64,000 bases of DNA from assembly GCA_023265625.1 (NCBI GenBank), contig JAHFST010000002.1, positions 1 through 64,000 of the forward strand. The letters are read 5' to 3'. Shown in pieces: positions 50,668-59,052 of the stretch (positions are counted from its first letter, which is position 1; every line of letters begins with the position of its first letter). The notes below the pieces were generated by a model. The model had not been told where the DNA came from, made no database searches, and saw only the letters and a list, made by a program, of their open reading frames with translations. The translations under genes and the position numbers were made by a program. Origin of the DNA: Deltaproteobacteria bacterium (GTDB lineage Bacteria; UBA10199; JACPAL01; JAHFST01).

Positions 50668-52191
50668 CTAAAATTGGTAACGAACTTTGAGCTCCCGTGC
50701 GGCCTTCGCTTCATCCAAACGTCGATGTCCGGAGAGGTGGGGGGCTTTTTGGAGTTTTTCTGGATCGGTTTGGGCTTCTTGGGCGATGGCGATCATGGCG
50801 TCGCAGAATTGGTCGAGGGTGGACTTGGTCTCGGTCTCGGTCGGCTCGATCATCAGGGCGCCAAACACAATCAATGGAAAATAGATGGTGGGGGGATGGT
50901 AACCGTAGTCGATGAGACGTTTGGCAATGTCGAGCGTCGAGACATGGAAGTCTTTTTGTTTCTTGTCGGAAAAAACTGCTTCATGCAGCGTCCCTTCGCC
51001 AAAGGGGAGGTGATAGTGGGGGAGGAGTCGGGCCTTGATGTAGTTGGCGTTTAAGACGGCCAGCTCGGAGGCGCGCTGCAGGCCATCGGGACCCATCTCT
51101 CGGATGTAGGTGTAGGCCCGGACCAACATGCCAAAATTACCGAAAAAGGCGCGCACCCGGCCGATGGATTGGGCTTGGTCGAAATCAAGGGCATATGTAG
51201 GGGCGCCGCTCCAGCCAGAGGCTGGTCCGCCTCCGGCGGATGCTGCGCCCCCCCCGGGTAGCATATTAATTCTCGGCACCGGCAAAAACGGTTCCAAAAA
51301 CTTTTTCACCGCCACCGGTCCCGCCCCAGGTCCACCACCGCCATGCGGGGTGGTGAATGTTTTGTGGAGGTTGAAGTGGAGGATGTCGATCCCAAGGTCG
51401 CCCGGCTTGGCCTTTCCCATCAAGGCGTTCATGTTGGCCCCATCACCGTAAACCAGGCCACCGCCCTCGTGGACGATACCCGTCACCTCCAAGATCTGGC
51501 GCTCAAACAAGCCCAAGGTGTTGGGATTGGTCAGCATCAAGCCGGCCACATCGGGTTTCATGTATTCGCGCAACACTTCGGGGGTCAGGATGCCATCGCG
51601 CCCTGTGCGGATCTGGACCACCTCAAAGCCCCCAAACGCGGCGGTGGCCGGGTTGGTGCCATGGGCGGAATCGGGGATCAGGATCTTGCGCCGTTTTTCA
51701 CCCTTGGATTGGAGATAGGCCTGCATGATGAGGATGCCAGTCAATTCGCCATGGGCCCCCGCCGCCGGTTGCAACGTAACGGCAGACAAGCCGCTGATCT
51801 CGGCCAAGTAACGCTCCAATTCATACATCAATTGCAAGCAACCCTGCACGGTCTCCTGCGGTTGGAGGGGATGGACGTGGGCAAACCCGGTGTAGCGCGC
51901 CACTTCTTCGTTCAATCGCGGGTTGTACTTCATCGTGCAGGAGCCCAGCGGATAAAAATTGGTGTCGATAGAAAAATTCCACTGGGACAGTCGCGTGTAA
52001 TGGCGGATGACCTCGGGTTCGGAAATTTCCGGAAGTCGTGCCGGTTGCCGGCGCGCCAGTGCGGGTGGAATGTCGTGTTTTTTTCCCTTCCAAGTGGGAA
52101 AGGAACAACCCTTCCGGCCCGGGGTGGAATTTTCGAAAAGCAGCGGTTCCTCAAATTGAATGCCCGAACGGGTTAAGTTGCCATTTTTCAT
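50668..52191 (-). CDS. gcvPB: Glycine dehydrogenase (decarboxylating) subunit 2
   Basis: A 507-residue PLP subunit of the glycine cleavage P-protein. LSQWNFSIDTNFYPLGSCTMKYNPRLNEEVAR and the PLP-lysine block HFNLHKTFTTPHGGGGPGAGPVAVKKFL are diagnostic. The start is the ATG at 52189-52191, overlapping the gcvPA stop by four bases. Just after VPRINML, the segment PGGGAASAGGGPASGWSGAP is a foreign-looking Gly/Ala-rich insertion encoded by a GTAGGGG palindromic repeat at 51197-51257; the conserved sequence resumes at SIGRVRAFFGNFG. It lies at a surface-loop position in the C-terminal half, so activity may be preserved. Confidence 0.95.
   Translation of the reverse strand: MKNGNLTRSGIQFEEPLLFENSTPGRKGCSFPTWKGKKHDIPPALARRQPARLPEISEPEVIRHYTRLSQWNFSIDTNFYPLGSCTMKYNPRLNEEVARYTGFAHVHPLQPQETVQGCLQLMYELERYLAEISGLSAVTLQPAAGAHGELTGILIMQAYLQSKGEKRRKILIPDSAHGTNPATAAFGGFEVVQIRTGRDGILTPEVLREYMKPDVAGLMLTNPNTLGLFERQILEVTGIVHEGGGLVYGDGANMNALMGKAKPGDLGIDILHFNLHKTFTTPHGGGGPGAGPVAVKKFLEPFLPVPRINMLPGGGAASAGGGPASGWSGAPTYALDFDQAQSIGRVRAFFGNFGMLVRAYTYIREMGPDGLQRASELAVLNANYIKARLLPHYHLPFGEGTLHEAVFSDKKQKDFHVSTLDIAKRLIDYGYHPPTIYFPLIVFGALMIEPTETETKSTLDQFCDAMIAIAQEAQTDPEKLQKAPHLSGHRRLDEAKAARELKVRYQF
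51197..51257. repeat. GTAGGGG palindromic repeat inside gcvPB
   Basis: It begins GTAGGGGCGCCGC. Outer arms GGGGCGC and GCGCCCC enclose two small hairpins, CCAGCC-aga-GGCTGG (51211-51225) and TCCGCC-tcc-GGCGGA (51226-51240). The gcvPB reading frame passes through without a stop, adding about 20 residues. Confidence 0.88.
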
Positions 52192-53537
52192 GTTAAGATT
52201 CCTTGCAGGGCCTCGACATATTTGTCCAAATGATCCTGCTGATTCATCTCGGTGATGCAAAACAGCCAAGAGTCTTTGAGCTCAGGATACCAGCGCCCCA
52301 AGGCAATCCCACCCAGGATCTTTTGGCTTTGTAGTTGCTCGAGAATTTGTGGGGGCGGGCGTTCTGAACGGAGCACAAATTCATTAAACGTTGTCCCGGA
52401 GAATTTGAGTTTGATCCCGGAGATCTTGCCCAAGCGCGTCTTAGCCGTCTCGGAGAGTTGGAAGTTCAAGTCAGACAATTCGCGATATCCTTCCTTCCCC
52501 CAGAGGGCCATGGTGATGGCGCTGGAGAGGGCGCAGAGGGAGACATTGGTGCAGATATTGGAAGTGGCCCGTTCGCGGCGGATGTGTTGTTCCCGCGTGG
52601 CTAAGGTTAAGACAAAGCCCCTTTGGCCCGACTTGTCCACCGTCTCACCGACCAATCGACCCGGCAGATTACGAATGAACGCTCGTTTGGTGGCAAAGAA
52701 GCCGAGAAAAGGCCCGCCAAAACTGATGGGGACGCCCAGTGATTGGCCTTCGGCGACGGCAATATCCGCCCCCATTTCACCGGGGGATTGAAAAATCCCC
52801 AGTGAGAGGGCCTCGGAGGTGGCGGTAATGAAAAGGCCTTCGTGTTGATGGATCAGAGCGGCCACATCACTCAGGTCTTCCACGACCCCAAAGAAATTCG
52901 GATAACCGGCCACGACACAGGCCGCGTCTTGGTTCACTTCCTTTTTCAAGAAGTCGCGATCCAGGGTGCCTTCCGGGGTGAAAGGGATCTCGCGTATTTC
53001 TGCGTCTTGGTTTTTCAGATAGGTTTGCAATACTTCCCGGTATTCTGGATGCAAACTGCGGGCAACGAACACCCGCTTCTTTTCGGTAACGCGCAGGGCC
53101 ATGAGCACGGCCTCGGCCACGCCGGTCGAGACATCGTAGTTGGAGGCATTGGCGATTTCCAGGCCCAGGATCTCGGCCACCATCGTTTGGTATTCATAAA
53201 TGGCCTGCAGCGTGCCTTGGGCCACCTCGGGTTGATAAGGGGTGTAAGACGTGAGGAACTCGCCTCGTGAGGTCAAGGCGGGCACGGCACTGGGGATGTA
53301 ATGAGAATAGGCGCCGCCCCCCAAAAAACTGATCCAATCTTCCCCATGGGCATTTTTTCGACTGAGGTCACGCAGCGTATTGCGGAGGTCAACCTCGGAG
53401 AGCGCTTCAGGAAGGGCTAAAGGCGAGGCACATCGCTTGCTAGCCGGGATGCTGGCAAAGAGATCGTTGATCTCCTTGACTCCAACCGTCTGCAACATGG
53501 CTTGAATTTCATCCGGGGTATGAGGAAGGTAGCGCAA
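52188..53537 (-). CDS. gcvPA: Glycine dehydrogenase (decarboxylating) subunit 1
   Basis: A 449-residue subunit of the split P-protein. It begins MRYLPHTPDEIQAMLQTVGVKEINDLFASIP. FLGGGAYSHYIPSAVPALTSRGEFLTSYTPYQPEVAQGTLQAIYEYQTMVAEI and VAEGQSLGVPISFGGPFLGFFATK are typical blocks. It forms the heterotetramer with GcvPB that decarboxylates glycine and loads the aminomethyl group on GcvH. It starts two bases after the gcvH stop and overlaps gcvPB by four bases. Confidence 0.95.
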   Translation of the reverse strand: MRYLPHTPDEIQAMLQTVGVKEINDLFASIPASKRCASPLALPEALSEVDLRNTLRDLSRKNAHGEDWISFLGGGAYSHYIPSAVPALTSRGEFLTSYTPYQPEVAQGTLQAIYEYQTMVAEILGLEIANASNYDVSTGVAEAVLMALRVTEKKRVFVARSLHPEYREVLQTYLKNQDAEIREIPFTPEGTLDRDFLKKEVNQDAACVVAGYPNFFGVVEDLSDVAALIHQHEGLFITATSEALSLGIFQSPGEMGADIAVAEGQSLGVPISFGGPFLGFFATKRAFIRNLPGRLVGETVDKSGQRGFVLTLATREQHIRRERATSNICTNVSLCALSSAITMALWGKEGYRELSDLNFQLSETAKTRLGKISGIKLKFSGTTFNEFVLRSERPPPQILEQLQSQKILGGIALGRWYPELKDSWLFCITEMNQQDHLDKYVEALQGILT

Positions 53538-53539
53538 GG

Positions 53540-53929
53540 CTATTCACCTTCCTCCTTCAGGAAGGCCTCGTACTCCTTGGCGGACATCAGATCCTTGAGC
53601 TCCCTGGGGTCGGTCAGCTCGACCTTAATCAACCAACCCTCCGCGTAAGGGTCTTCATTGAGAATCTCCGGGGTTTCGACGACGGGGTCGTTTGACTCGA
53701 TGACACGCCCACTGACCGGCGCATAGATGTCATTCACCGATTTAACGGATTCCACCACCCCAAAGGTCTCGTCTTTCTCAAATTCTTCCCCGTCGTTGGG
53801 CAATTCGACAAAGACAATCTCGCCTAATCGCTCCTGGGCATAATCCGTGATCCCAATGGTCGCCGTTTTGCCATCTGATTTGACCCATTCGTGCTCCCGC
53901 GAGTATTTGAGGTCTTCCGGTAAATTCAT
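53540..53929 (-). CDS. gcvH: Glycine cleavage system H protein
   Basis: A 129-residue lipoyl carrier. The lipoylated lysine is in ETFGVVESVKSVNDIYAPVSGRV. YSREHEWVKSDGKTATIGITDYAQERLGEIVFVELP is the conserved N-terminal block. The end is Glu-rich (LKEEGE). It shuttles the aminomethyl group between the P and T proteins encoded on either side of it in the operon. Confidence 0.96.
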   Translation of the reverse strand: MNLPEDLKYSREHEWVKSDGKTATIGITDYAQERLGEIVFVELPNDGEEFEKDETFGVVESVKSVNDIYAPVSGRVIESNDPVVETPEILNEDPYAEGWLIKVELTDPRELKDLMSAKEYEAFLKEEGE

Positions 53930-53943
53930 AATGATCCGCTCCC

Positions 53944-54015
53944 TTACAGGTTATTTTTTTGTAACAGAGAAACGATAATCGCCTCTCTTTTTTTGCCCTC
54001 GATGTCAACCTGAAT
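53944..54015 (-). pseudogene. Duplicated fragment of the gcvT 3' end
   Basis: Directly after the gcvT stop the same strand can be read, one base shifted, as 23 codons (IQVDIEGKKREAIIV and on) ending in TAA. Over 15 residues it matches the real GcvT C-terminus (LQVDIRGKKYGAIVV) at 10 positions, and the following bases also align with a small indel. No start codon is present. It looks like a decayed tandem duplication of the last 70 or so bases of gcvT, or the tail of an older copy. Confidence 0.7.
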
Positions 54016-54016
54016 T

Positions 54017-55111
54017 TTAGGTTTTTTTGTAAAACGGTGTTGGGACAACAATGGCTCCGTATTTTTTACCTCGAATATCAACTTGCAATGTCGTACCATC
54101 CGCCGCAAATTCAATCGGGACGTATCCCATGGCGATGGCCTTGCCCAGGGTAGGGGTTTGGGTGCCACTGGTGACTTCGCCAATCTCTCTTTCTCCGGAA
54201 AAGAGTCGATAGTGTTCGCGTGCGACCCCTCTTTCTGTGAGCTCGAGGCCGACCAATCGGCGAGTCTCATTCCCCTTGATGCGACGCAACGCCTCTGCCC
54301 CGATGAAATCTCCTTTGTCCAATTTCACAATCCATCCTAGCCCCGCCTCCAAGGGGTTGATGCTTTCACTTATTTCGTGACCATGGAGGCAAAGGGCGGC
54401 TTCCAGGCGTAACGTATCCCGTGCGCCGAGTCCGCAGGGCAGGATATTTTCACCCCCCACTTCAAGAAGCCGTGCCCACAGGGCTGGGGCTTGTCCAGGT
54501 TCGCAAAAAATTTCGACACCGTCTTCTCCGGTGTAACCGGTTCGGGCCACCAACAGGGCTCCAAACTCACTGGCAATGGCGGTTAACCAGAAACGTTTGG
54601 CGGGTATCGCTGCTGCGCCCAGCACCCGTTCCAGGATGGTCAGTGCCATCGGGCCTTGCAGGGCCAAGAGGGCGTAATCGTCGCTGCGGTTGATGACTTC
54701 AACATCCCCGGTCCGATGGCTTCGAATCCACTCAAAGTCTCTAGTGGCATTGGAGGCGTTAACACACAGAAAAAAATGGTTATCCGCTCTGCGATAGACA
54801 ATCAAGTCATCGATGACACCCCCCTCCGGCGTCAGGAGGGCGGAATATTGGCCCCTGCCTGGTTGGAGCTTACTGGCGTCGTTGCAAGTGACCTGTTGCA
54901 CCAGCGCCAACGCGCCCGGGCCGGTGACATCGATTTCCCCCATGTGGCTTACGTCAAAGAGGCCCGCTTTTTGCCGAACGGTTTGGTGTTCGGTTACGAG
55001 ACCCGCCTTGTATTGAACGGGCATCTCCCAGCCGGCAAAGGGAACCATTCTAGCTCCCGCTTTTATATGGGCATCGTAGAGCGGGGTTCTGAGACAAGAT
55101 AAATCGGTCAT
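54017..55111 (-). CDS. gcvT: Aminomethyltransferase (glycine cleavage T protein)
   Basis: A 364-residue folate-binding enzyme. It begins MTDLSCLRTPLYDAHIKAGARMVPFAGWEMPVQY (ATG 55109-55111; the longer frame runs back into the repeat). FDVSHMGEIDVTGPGALALVQQVTCNDASKL, YTGEDGVEIFCE and LEAALCLHGHEISESINPLEAGLGWIVKLDKGDFIGAEAL are family blocks. It transfers the one-carbon unit to tetrahydrofolate, releasing ammonia. It follows folD, with a GTAGGGG repeat in the spacer. A vestigial duplicate of its 3' end follows its stop. Confidence 0.96.
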   Translation of the reverse strand: MTDLSCLRTPLYDAHIKAGARMVPFAGWEMPVQYKAGLVTEHQTVRQKAGLFDVSHMGEIDVTGPGALALVQQVTCNDASKLQPGRGQYSALLTPEGGVIDDLIVYRRADNHFFLCVNASNATRDFEWIRSHRTGDVEVINRSDDYALLALQGPMALTILERVLGAAAIPAKRFWLTAIASEFGALLVARTGYTGEDGVEIFCEPGQAPALWARLLEVGGENILPCGLGARDTLRLEAALCLHGHEISESINPLEAGLGWIVKLDKGDFIGAEALRRIKGNETRRLVGLELTERGVAREHYRLFSGEREIGEVTSGTQTPTLGKAIAMGYVPIEFAADGTTLQVDIRGKKYGAIVVPTPFYKKT

Positions 55112-55124
55112 AATATTCTCCTTT

Positions 55125-55195
55125 GTAGGGGCGTCCCGGTGGGACGCCCTCCGCGTGATGCCGAGGTCCAGGGCGACCCACCGGGTCGCCCCTAC
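55125..55195. repeat. GTAGGGG palindromic repeat between folD and gcvT
   Basis: A 71-base element starting GTAGGGGCGTCCCGG and ending CCGGGTCGCCCCTAC, with inner hairpins GGGCGTCCC/GGGACGCCC and GGGCGACCC/GGGTCGCCC. Its right-end CTA (55192-55194) is the TAG stop codon of folD. It sits inside the one-carbon operon and could modulate downstream gcv expression. Confidence 0.88.
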
Positions 55196-56037
55196 AGTTT
55201 CGCCGCCTGTAACGTATTCCACAACAGCATCGTAATCGTCATCGGCCCCACACCGCCAGGCACCGGTGTGATGTAAGCAGCCCTCTGGCTTGCCCCGGTA
55301 AAATCAACGTCTCCCTTGAGTTTGCCATCCGGAAGCCGGTTGATCCCGACGTCGATCACGAGCGCCCCCGGTTTGATCCACTCTCCGCGGATGACTTCCG
55401 GCCGGCCGAGCGCGGCCACCACGACATCGGCCCGGCCGATTTTTTCCGGAAGATTCGCCGTCTTGCTATGGGCGATGGTGACGGTGGCGTTTTGCTGCAT
55501 CAGGAGGAGGGCGATCGGCTTGCCCACAATGTTGGATCGCCCCACCACAATCGCTTCTTTACCCTCCAACCGATAACCGATGGACTCAATCATCCTCATA
55601 ATGCCCAACGGCGTGCAGGGCACCATGCTGGGTTGGCCGATCAGGAGATTGCCCATGTTGACGGGATGAAACCCATCCACATCTTTTTTGGGATCGATCG
55701 ATCGGAGGATTTTTTGTTCATCGATATGTTTGGGGAGGGGCAGTTGCACCAAGATACCATGGACCTTCGCGTCCCGATTGAGTTGATCGATTAATTGAAG
55801 CAGCTCTGTCTCGCTGGTGGTTTCCGGCAGATGGTGTTGCTCGGCAAGGAACCCGGCCTTTTTGCAGGCAAGCTCCTTGTTACGGACGTAGACCTTCGAG
55901 GCCTCATTGTTCCCAACCAACACCGCCACCAGCCCGGGCACAATCCCCTTGGAGGATGAAAGCCGTGACACTTCCGTGGCGATTTCCCCCTGAAGCTGCG
56001 TGGCTAATTTTTTTCCATCAATGATTTGGGCCGGCAT
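55192..56037 (-). CDS. folD: Bifunctional methylenetetrahydrofolate dehydrogenase/cyclohydrolase
   Basis: A 281-residue FolD. Signature blocks are AVLVGNNEASKVYVRNKELACKKAG (catalytic Tyr and Lys), VQLPLPKHIDEQKILRSIDPKKDVDGFHPVNMG, GKEAIVVGRSNIVGKPIALLL and ITPVPGGVGPMTITMLL. It converts methylene-THF, the product of the glycine cleavage system, to formyl-THF. It lies at the head of the operon, and its TAG stop is part of a GTAGGGG repeat. Confidence 0.96.
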   Translation of the reverse strand: MPAQIIDGKKLATQLQGEIATEVSRLSSSKGIVPGLVAVLVGNNEASKVYVRNKELACKKAGFLAEQHHLPETTSETELLQLIDQLNRDAKVHGILVQLPLPKHIDEQKILRSIDPKKDVDGFHPVNMGNLLIGQPSMVPCTPLGIMRMIESIGYRLEGKEAIVVGRSNIVGKPIALLLMQQNATVTIAHSKTANLPEKIGRADVVVAALGRPEVIRGEWIKPGALVIDVGINRLPDGKLKGDVDFTGASQRAAYITPVPGGVGPMTITMLLWNTLQAAKL

Positions 56038-56100
56038 CGAGGGTGGGAGTTAAGCTGGAAAAATACGAATTGGCAACGTTTTTCAGGCAGCCCAAATAAT

Positions 56101-56985
56101 TTAGTAACTCACCCGATTCCGCCCCGAATTTTTGGAGTGGTAGAGGAGTTCATCGGCCATCTTGAGCATGGCCTCGTGGGTTTTTAGGTTTTCGTGGGGG
56201 AGGGTGGCGACGCCCATGCTGATGGTGACGTGCAGTTGTTTGCCTTCAAATTCAAATACGTATTCGTCAATCTCTTTGCGGAGCCGTTCCGTCAGGGTGA
56301 TGGCGCCTTCCGAGGGGGTGCCCTTGAGGATGATCGTGAACTCCTCGCCGCCAAAGCGGGCCAGGACGTCTTCGTTGCGGATCACGGAGCGGGTCAACTG
56401 GATGATCTTGCACAGCACGTAGTCACCGGCGGGGTGGCCGTAGGTGTCGTTGATTTTTTTAAAGTGATCGACATCCATCATCACCAAGGAGCAGGGGAGT
56501 TGGCTGCGCACGCTGTAGCTGAACTCTTCCTTGAGACGATCGTCAAAGTAGCGCTTGTTGTAGGCCCCGGTGAGCGGATCCACGACCGCCATCTTGTACA
56601 GTTCCTTATGAAAGACATTTTCGACATTGTCCTGAAAGGCAAACTTCAGGATGGTGGAAGAGGAGAGCTGGATCTTGTCTCCGTCCATCAGTTGGGCCTG
56701 GGTCACGCGTTGACCGTTGACGAAGGTGCCATTGGTGCTGCCGTTGTCTCGGATCGTGACCTTGCCTTCAGACAGTTTCAAAACGGAGTGCTGTCGGGAA
56801 ATGGCGGGGTCATCGATCACCAAGTTGGCCTTGGGATCGCGTCCCAGGATCAGTTCGCCTTCTTGGAGGTGATGGATTTTTCCGACATGGGTGCCCGCCA
56901 AAAAAATGATGTAGGCGTTGCGCTCCTTTTCCGAAAGATCGGTGATGGAGGCGATGATGGTCTCTTCTCTCAGTTCTTCTTCCAT
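56101..56985 (-). CDS. Diguanylate cyclase with N-terminal FHA domain
   Basis: A 294-residue cytoplasmic protein. An FHA phosphothreonine-binding domain (about residues 36-110: GELILGRDPKANLVIDDPAISRQHSVLKL, IRDNGSTNGTFVNGQRV) is followed by a GGDEF domain (about 135-292). That domain has DPLTGAYNKRYFDDRL, DVDHFKKINDTYGHPAGDYVL and the signature GGEEF in ARFGGEEFTIIL. The ending KNSGRNRVSY is typical. GGEEF variants can be active, so c-di-GMP synthesis is likely. A Ser/Thr kinase lies just upstream on the same strand, a natural source of FHA ligands. Confidence 0.93.
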   Translation of the reverse strand: MEEELREETIIASITDLSEKERNAYIIFLAGTHVGKIHHLQEGELILGRDPKANLVIDDPAISRQHSVLKLSEGKVTIRDNGSTNGTFVNGQRVTQAQLMDGDKIQLSSSTILKFAFQDNVENVFHKELYKMAVVDPLTGAYNKRYFDDRLKEEFSYSVRSQLPCSLVMMDVDHFKKINDTYGHPAGDYVLCKIIQLTRSVIRNEDVLARFGGEEFTIILKGTPSEGAITLTERLRKEIDEYVFEFEGKQLHVTISMGVATLPHENLKTHEAMLKMADELLYHSKNSGRNRVSY

Positions 56986-57134
56986 AGGGGCGTAACCTAA
57001 GTCTGCATAATATATGCCAACTTATTGTATTATAACCTATTGGATTTGTTAGGTATAGTAAAAATTAAGGCCAAAAAAACACGGAAAAATTATCATTTTG
57101 AAAATTATCGCGTAGATTGATAAGAAATTCACCC

Positions 57135-58931
57135 CTAGCGGAGTTTTTTCAAACTTGCGCTGACGACCTCATTTTTGCCGCCAAAGATCTTAATTCCGCC
57201 AGACCAATCATGGTAGCCGGGTAGGGTCAGTTGGATTTGGTACGTCGTTTCTGGCGGCACTTGGGCCAGCCGAAAGGGGGTGCTGCCGATCATTTGGCCA
57301 TTGAGCGAGACACTGGCCCCGGAGGGAATGGATTGGATCTCTAGCCCGCCAAAATTCATTTCCAGCGGGATGTTGAGGGTGGTGGGGGTTGCGTTGGTGA
57401 CGGTGATGGTCCCCTCCCAAAAACGGTATTGTCCTAGCAGGAGGCCCACTTTTTTAACGGTGCCAATGGCCAAGCCCGTCAGTTGAGTCGGCGTGACCTG
57501 GTCTGTTTCCTGATCGTCAAGGAAGAGCCGTGCTCCCGGTGGGATAGAATTGATTTGAATGGAGCCCGTCACGGGTTGTTGGGTCACCAGGCGCGGCGGC
57601 GGTACAAACTGGGTGATCGCCACCGGGTCTTCATGTCTCCTGGGCAGGCCTTTGGGATAGAGGCGATGGATCACGATGCCGACGGTGATGATCAATAAGG
57701 CTGCCGTGGCCGAGTAGATATATTTCTTTTGCCAAGCTATCAGCGGTTGTTTCTTTTTTACGGGTGGGAGGGGTGACTCTTCTTCGGGTTCTGGAGGCAG
57801 GGCGACAACGGGTAGTGGTGTAGGTTCCGCTTCTACCAAGGGTTTGGGGGCAGGGGGCGTGATCTTCGGTGGGGAATAGAGATCGATCATGTCGAGGCGC
57901 AAACGCAGGCTTTCGGTCCGGGCGATCTTGGTCTCTTCTTCCTCGGGGAGGTGCTCCTTGACGGTTTTTTGCGAATTGACGATCTTCTTCTTTTCAGAAA
58001 CCTCTTCCTCCGGAAATAACTCCTTGAGGATTTTGACCAGGTCTTTCGAGGAAAAGCTGGGGTAGAATTCCACCAGAAACCGGGTCAAATCTTGCTGAAA
58101 GGCAAAGGCGGTTTGATAGCGTTTTTCGCGATTGCGTTCCAGGGCCCGGAGCACGATGCCATCCAGTTGGGCATTCATGCCATCGCGCAATTCCGACGGA
58201 GGCGAGATACGGCCCCGTTTGACGTTGCGCACGGTTTCACGGTTATTTTTTCCCTTAAAGAGACGTTGGCCGGTGAGCAGTTCGTGCAGGATAATGCCGA
58301 GCGAAAAAATATCGGTTCGTTGATCGAGCGACTCTCCATCCGCGTGCTCCGGCGACATGTACGCAAATTTTCCCTTCACGACGCCGGAATCCGTTGTGGA
58401 GATCTTGGATTTGGCCTTGGCGATGCCGAAGTCGATGATCTTGACGGTCCCGGAATTAGACAGAATCAGGTTTTGCGGGCTGATGTCGCGATGGATAATG
58501 TTGAGTGGATTGCCAAATTCATCGGTTTTGCGATGCATGAAATCGAGCCCGTTGGCCACCTCGATGCAGAGGGCCACGGCGACCGGGGTGGGCATCATCA
58601 GGCCGCGGGTCTGGAGCCGCTTCATCATTTGGGAGATGGTCTTGCCTTCGACATACTCCATCACGATGAAGTAATCGTCGGCCACCTTACCTAGGTCGTA
58701 CACATGGGCGATATTGCCATGGGTGAGCATGACCGCGATCTTGGCCTCGTCGATCAGCATTTTGACAAACTCCGGGCTGGCCGCGATGTGGGGCAGGATG
58801 CGTTTGATCACCACCGGTTTTTCGATGCCATGCGCATCGAGGGCCTTGCCCCGAAAAATCTCGGCCATCCCGCCTTGGGCAATTTTTTCAATCAGTTGGT
58901 ACTGGCCAAGTGGGGGGTGGGAGGATTCCAT
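57135..58931 (-). CDS. Ser/Thr protein kinase with PEGA domains
   Basis: A 598-residue Hanks-type kinase. The catalytic domain spans about residues 10-290, with IAQGGMAEIFRGKA (P-loop), VVIKRILPH, the loop HRDISPQNLILSNSGTVKIIDFGIAKA and SPEHADGESLDQRTDIFSLGIILHELLTG. A charged, Pro-rich linker and a membrane helix (IYSATAALLIITVGIVIH) follow. Two PEGA-type beta domains (INSIPPGARLFLDDQETDQVTPTQL and IQSIPSGASVSLNGQMIGSTPFRL) lie outside. It is probably a membrane sensor kinase. An FHA-GGDEF gene downstream suggests phospho-signalling into c-di-GMP. Confidence 0.93.
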   Translation of the reverse strand: MESSHPPLGQYQLIEKIAQGGMAEIFRGKALDAHGIEKPVVIKRILPHIAASPEFVKMLIDEAKIAVMLTHGNIAHVYDLGKVADDYFIVMEYVEGKTISQMMKRLQTRGLMMPTPVAVALCIEVANGLDFMHRKTDEFGNPLNIIHRDISPQNLILSNSGTVKIIDFGIAKAKSKISTTDSGVVKGKFAYMSPEHADGESLDQRTDIFSLGIILHELLTGQRLFKGKNNRETVRNVKRGRISPPSELRDGMNAQLDGIVLRALERNREKRYQTAFAFQQDLTRFLVEFYPSFSSKDLVKILKELFPEEEVSEKKKIVNSQKTVKEHLPEEEETKIARTESLRLRLDMIDLYSPPKITPPAPKPLVEAEPTPLPVVALPPEPEEESPLPPVKKKQPLIAWQKKYIYSATAALLIITVGIVIHRLYPKGLPRRHEDPVAITQFVPPPRLVTQQPVTGSIQINSIPPGARLFLDDQETDQVTPTQLTGLAIGTVKKVGLLLGQYRFWEGTITVTNATPTTLNIPLEMNFGGLEIQSIPSGASVSLNGQMIGSTPFRLAQVPPETTYQIQLTLPGYHDWSGGIKIFGGKNEVVSASLKKLR

Positions 58932-59052
58932 AAAGGGCTATTTTTGTGGCTGATGAAACCCCGATTCTACTGGAAATATTGGGAAATATCAATGAATTGT
59001 GGTATCTTAGCACCTTGAGCACCGGGAGTTGACGATACTCTAAATAAGCGAG

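Noticed and set aside
55112-55191. Glycine riboswitch before gcvT
   Set aside because: The spacer is filled by a GTAGGGG palindromic repeat; no tandem glycine aptamer features are visible.
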